Shown: piece by piece, positions 61,020 through 64,000 of the stretch
Layout of the letters: every line of letters begins with the position of its first letter
How positions within the stretch are numbered: the stretch's first letter is position 1
From: Marchantia polymorpha subsp. ruderalis
Taxonomy: Eukaryota; Streptophyta; Marchantiopsida; Marchantiales; Marchantiaceae
Length of the DNA stretch: 64,000 nucleotides
Direction of reading: 5' to 3'
NCBI GenBank assembly: GCA_037833965.1
Contig: AP031354.1
Span: 8,720,001 to 8,784,000 of the forward strand
Translations under genes and position numbers: made by a program
Notes under the pieces: generated by a model
The model's database searches: none
Told to the model about the DNA's origin: nothing
What the model saw: the letters and a program-made list of their open reading frames with translations, nothing else

Positions 61020-62960
61020 GTGTTGATCGATAGAAAGTACGCTCACGTGGATTTTAAATTTCTTAAACAAAAATTCTCATGTGTTTTCCTCATAAGGAGT
61101 ATTGCTATATAATTTCGCTTTAGTATATGTATTTAAAACTAGTCGTTACTAAAAGTATTCTACGAATATACAATCTCTTAAAGTCTCACTGAAATTGTTT
61201 TTATGCATAATATCTCACTCCGTCTTTTTCCAAACGGAACATTGTGATATTTGTTGTTTCACAAACTGACAGAAATATTATTCTACCGTTATAGGTTGTG
61301 ACTTCTATCCATTGTATCTTAGACCTGCCGGCAAAACATGGACTCTTGTTCACTGATTGGATGGTTTTTAAGTGACACAAGCTTTCTTTTCCAATTTCAG
61401 ATTCTTGAATAGCTTTTAATTCCTTTTTATAGTTGAGATTTTAGAAGTAAAAAATCTTGGTGGGGATTTGCCTTGTCCCATTTGGCAAAAAAGGTTGCCA
61501 ACGAGTCTTAGATTGTTATGCTATTTGAGATCTGAACAAATAATTTCCTAGGAAATTTTTTGTGATTATCAAACAAGAATAATAGATAATATTACCCAAA
61601 GTGAAGCAATCGCATAAGTTGATGATTCTTCAAATACTTTAAATAATTATACATTTTTTAGATATCTATCATGAGCTTTGATAGTTTTACTCTAAATCAT
61701 CCAAACAATATATAAACAACGAGATATTTCCTCTTGGGTGAACCCTACCACTTTCACCCTTTTACTTATTATTTGCCTAAAATACTCGGGATTTCTTCTT
61801 TTTCTGACCCATGACGTTCTTCTCGAAAGTCGTTCAACAAGTTCAATCAGTGCAGACACAGTTGCTTACAGTCATTGATGGCAGAACGCTGGTGGTCCCG
61901 AGGCATCGAGCCATACGCAATTCCTGAGAGAACCAGCTCAAAAAAGCACGTCTGATGTTCAGTTTGTGCATCTGTCATGGACTGTCAGTTTGAGCATGTT
62001 TCCCTCGATGCCGAATTTTTCTCTCCTCTGTTTGCCTGCTTATGATTAGCACCATGTTCGTACCTCGGTGATGATTATTGCTTATGCAACCATGTAAGAA
62101 GCTGCACGCTCATTCACAGCCAAATCTCAAAGCATCAGGTGAAGTTGAATGTTGGTGAGAGAAGACTGTTCTGAAAGTGTTTGCTCTTGAAGCCTCATAG
62201 GCCTTGATCAGATTCAGCAGCAACTGGTTCGGATCACGAGAATGTGGCAGGGAATGTTATGGCATTGGATCACATTTTACAAGATCATTGTGTGGCAATA
62301 ATTCTGCTGTGCAAAGGGTCACCTGCTCCTTGTGCAAATTCATTCTTTGGAATTCTTTTCTTCCAAGCTCATTCGAGACTTCATGCACACAAATGTGTGT
62401 ATCATAACTATCCTTTTCTGCCCTGCTGAATATTTCATCTTATTGCACTGCTTTGTAACTTTTGCGAGAGATGATTTATGAGTCGTGTAAATCTACATGT
62501 ATGACAAGGCAAGTGAATTGCTCTGTAGACACGTGGCATTATTTGACTCATTTCAGCATGAAAAGATTTTCTGATATAACATAATAAAGACTACTCACCA
62601 GCAAAAGCAACAAACTGAATAAATGAGAGAACGGGTTCAGAGCTCTTGGAAAAACAATATTTCCCAAAGTATGTGACAACGAGCTTGGAGATTATTATTT
62701 ACCAGAGAAAGGTACAGGTGAAGGGATTTTTCTATCATCGAAAGCTTTTCCAACAGACTTTATGAAAGATACAATCACATAATACCGCACAAAAAAGTGG
62801 CATCTTGGATGGTCGAGAGGCTGCTACCTGGCTAAGTAGGAGCATGTTATAGCTTAATGATAAACATCGAATTGAAAAGTCGATAAATTCTTTGCTTTCC
62901 TCAATGGCGTTCATCAACTCTTTCATGCTTATCCATTTGCTTTCCGTTAGAACAGAGTTT
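61020..62960. other. AT-rich intergenic DNA
   Basis: Only short frames are present. No known domain, RNA gene or transposon terminus is seen. Confidence 0.5.
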
Positions 62961-62973
62961 AGAAAGACTCGCG

Positions 62974-63408
62974 ATGGACGATTTGTCAGTTGTCAATCGT
63001 TTTCTAACAGTGATGGGAATGGTTGCAGGAATGGGTGCAGACTTTCTTCTGCACCCATTGCGCGTGAGGTTTTGGTGGGGTCAAGTCCAACTTCCCAACA
63101 CATTTGCACCAAAAGAGTCGCCCCATAGCCCCCATGGCTCCCATCCCTCTGAACCTGCTCGCAACAGAGCAGCACATGCGCTTCTCCTGGTCCTCCCTTC
63201 CAGGCATCGGTCTCCTCGCTCCACTGTCAGTCCGAAAGTGACAGCAATTGACCCAATTGCAATTCTCAAGGTTCGGGATGAGCTGACAATTGGCAACAGA
63301 AATGAAATTCGCGAGTTAATTTATGGCCCCGAGTTCGGGCTCCTCATACACGAGGTCCTGCTCAGCGACCGACTTGTCAAGCAGCGCAGAATCACGGCTA
63401 CGAGCTGA
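62974..63408 (+). CDS. Unidentified 144-codon open frame
   Basis: The ATG at 62974 opens a frame to the stop at 63406-63408. It begins MDDLSVVNRFLTVMGMVAGM (a mildly hydrophobic start), passes through a Pro/Arg/Ser-rich middle, and ends with an acidic-basic segment (PIAILKVRDELTIGNRNEIR...). The minus strand is also partly open. I know no family that fits and no splice partner was found. It may be a leader or first exon of a gene lying to the right, or chance. Confidence 0.25.
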   Translation: MDDLSVVNRFLTVMGMVAGMGADFLLHPLRVRFWWGQVQLPNTFAPKESPHSPHGSHPSEPARNRAAHALLLVLPSRHRSPRSTVSPKVTAIDPIAILKVRDELTIGNRNEIRELIYGPEFGLLIHEVLLSDRLVKQRRITATS

Positions 63409-63759
63409 TTACGTGCTAGCAGTTGGATTTATCACTGGCTGACAAGAGAGTGCTGAGAAGAGCAATTCGAGTCAAAGGAAGAAACAACGAGCGATCGTCG
63501 AGAGGAAGAGGGAGTTCCGAAGAACTAATGTGTGGATGTGAGGTTCAGATCGGTTGGGTGGTATAATTTAAGGCTTTCAGATAAGAGATTCAGCTGGCAA
63601 ATCCGGCCTCTGTCTCCTTCACTGCATTGTTCTGTGTTGCGATGCTCTGAGCCACTGTCTGCGTGCGTGGCTATGGTTGTGGCTGTACTGGATGCCGTGC
63701 TAAGAGTCGATCGATGGCAGAGAGGGCCCAATTTTGTTTTATGAGTTGCGAACTGCTGC

Positions 63760-64000
63760 ATGTCTGGGGAGATTCATCCGCTTGTTCAGCTACTGGAAGC
63801 TGTTGCTGGGCTGATCGTTTTGTACTATGGTAGGCCGAGGAGGAGGAGGAGGTGCGAGAATAGAACCGTGCTTCTGCTGCTGCTGCTGCGTCAAGGACGT
63901 CATAGAAAGTGTCAGAATGCAGTCAGTCAGTCAGTCAGTGGGTTATGTACCTGCTGCAGTTGAAGGTTTGTTGAACGGAGGGAAGATTCCTGGACACTGC
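63760..64000 (+). other. Possible gene start at window edge, with AGTC microsatellite
   Basis: An ATG at 63760 starts MSGEIHPLVQLLEAVAGLIV, followed by a possible donor (TATG|GTAGGC) near 63830. The DNA then becomes low-complexity: GGAGGA repeats, CTGCTG repeats, and AGTC repeats at about 63920-63940. It may be the first exon of a gene that continues outside the window; there is not enough to call it. Confidence 0.2.

Overview
The window looks like nuclear DNA of a land plant that still makes swimming sperm, most likely a bryophyte (liverwort or moss). This is an inference from three things seen together: a gene with GT-AG introns that carries the QRICH2/C16orf96-type (DUF4795) ciliary architecture, a plant SABATH carboxyl methyltransferase, and a plant PDR-type ABCG transporter. 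These sit among AT-rich intergenic DNA, a chromodomain Ty3/gypsy retrotransposon cluster and small foldback transposons. No bacterial operon, CRISPR array or rRNA was seen.

Layout. (1) 0.1-0.5 kb: a short direct repeat, then an intronless tRNA-Arg(TCG) on the minus strand with a T5 Pol III terminator. (2) 1.9-9.75 kb, minus strand: an 18-exon gene, rebuilt here by matching splice sites and phases, for a protein of about 940 residues with coiled coils, a Gly run, a long Pro/Tyr tract and a C-terminal KCMSCDHPL motif. A phase-compatible alternative last exon lies inside its penultimate intron. (3) 9.8-13.5 kb: GC-rich, low-complexity promoter and intergenic DNA. (4) 13.5-15.8 kb, plus strand: a 3-exon, 394-residue SABATH methyltransferase with intact SAM-binding and carboxylate-binding residues. 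(5) 16-24 kb: AT-rich intergenic DNA with decayed coding-like pieces. (6) 23.8-30.4 kb, minus strand: two nested, broken copies of one chromovirus family. The younger copy carries an internally deleted element flanked by the 5-bp duplication GACAC. The older carries an unrelated insertion flanked by TGCAA. (7) 30.4-31.7 kb: a decayed hAT-like transposase interrupted by a 485-bp hAT-type MITE with a perfect 8-bp target duplication. (8) 34.7-43.2 kb, minus strand: an intact 23-exon, 1501-residue full-size ABCG/PDR transporter. (9) 43.3-64 kb: a GC-rich promoter zone, then long AT-rich gene-poor DNA with a foldback MITE (52.2 kb), two inverted copies of another MITE family (56.2-57.2 kb; a diverged third copy is at 23.0 kb), and a few GC-rich open frames that I cannot identify.

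The three protein genes have no obvious shared pathway. The QRICH2-like gene predicts a sperm-flagellum role. The methyltransferase and transporter would fit small-molecule metabolism and export, but nothing in the sequence links them. I found no convincing entirely new gene system. The most useful items for follow-up are the plant flagellar gene with its two alternative 3' ends, the nested transposon junctions with readable target duplications, and the LTRs carrying arrays of TGACGTGGC sites.
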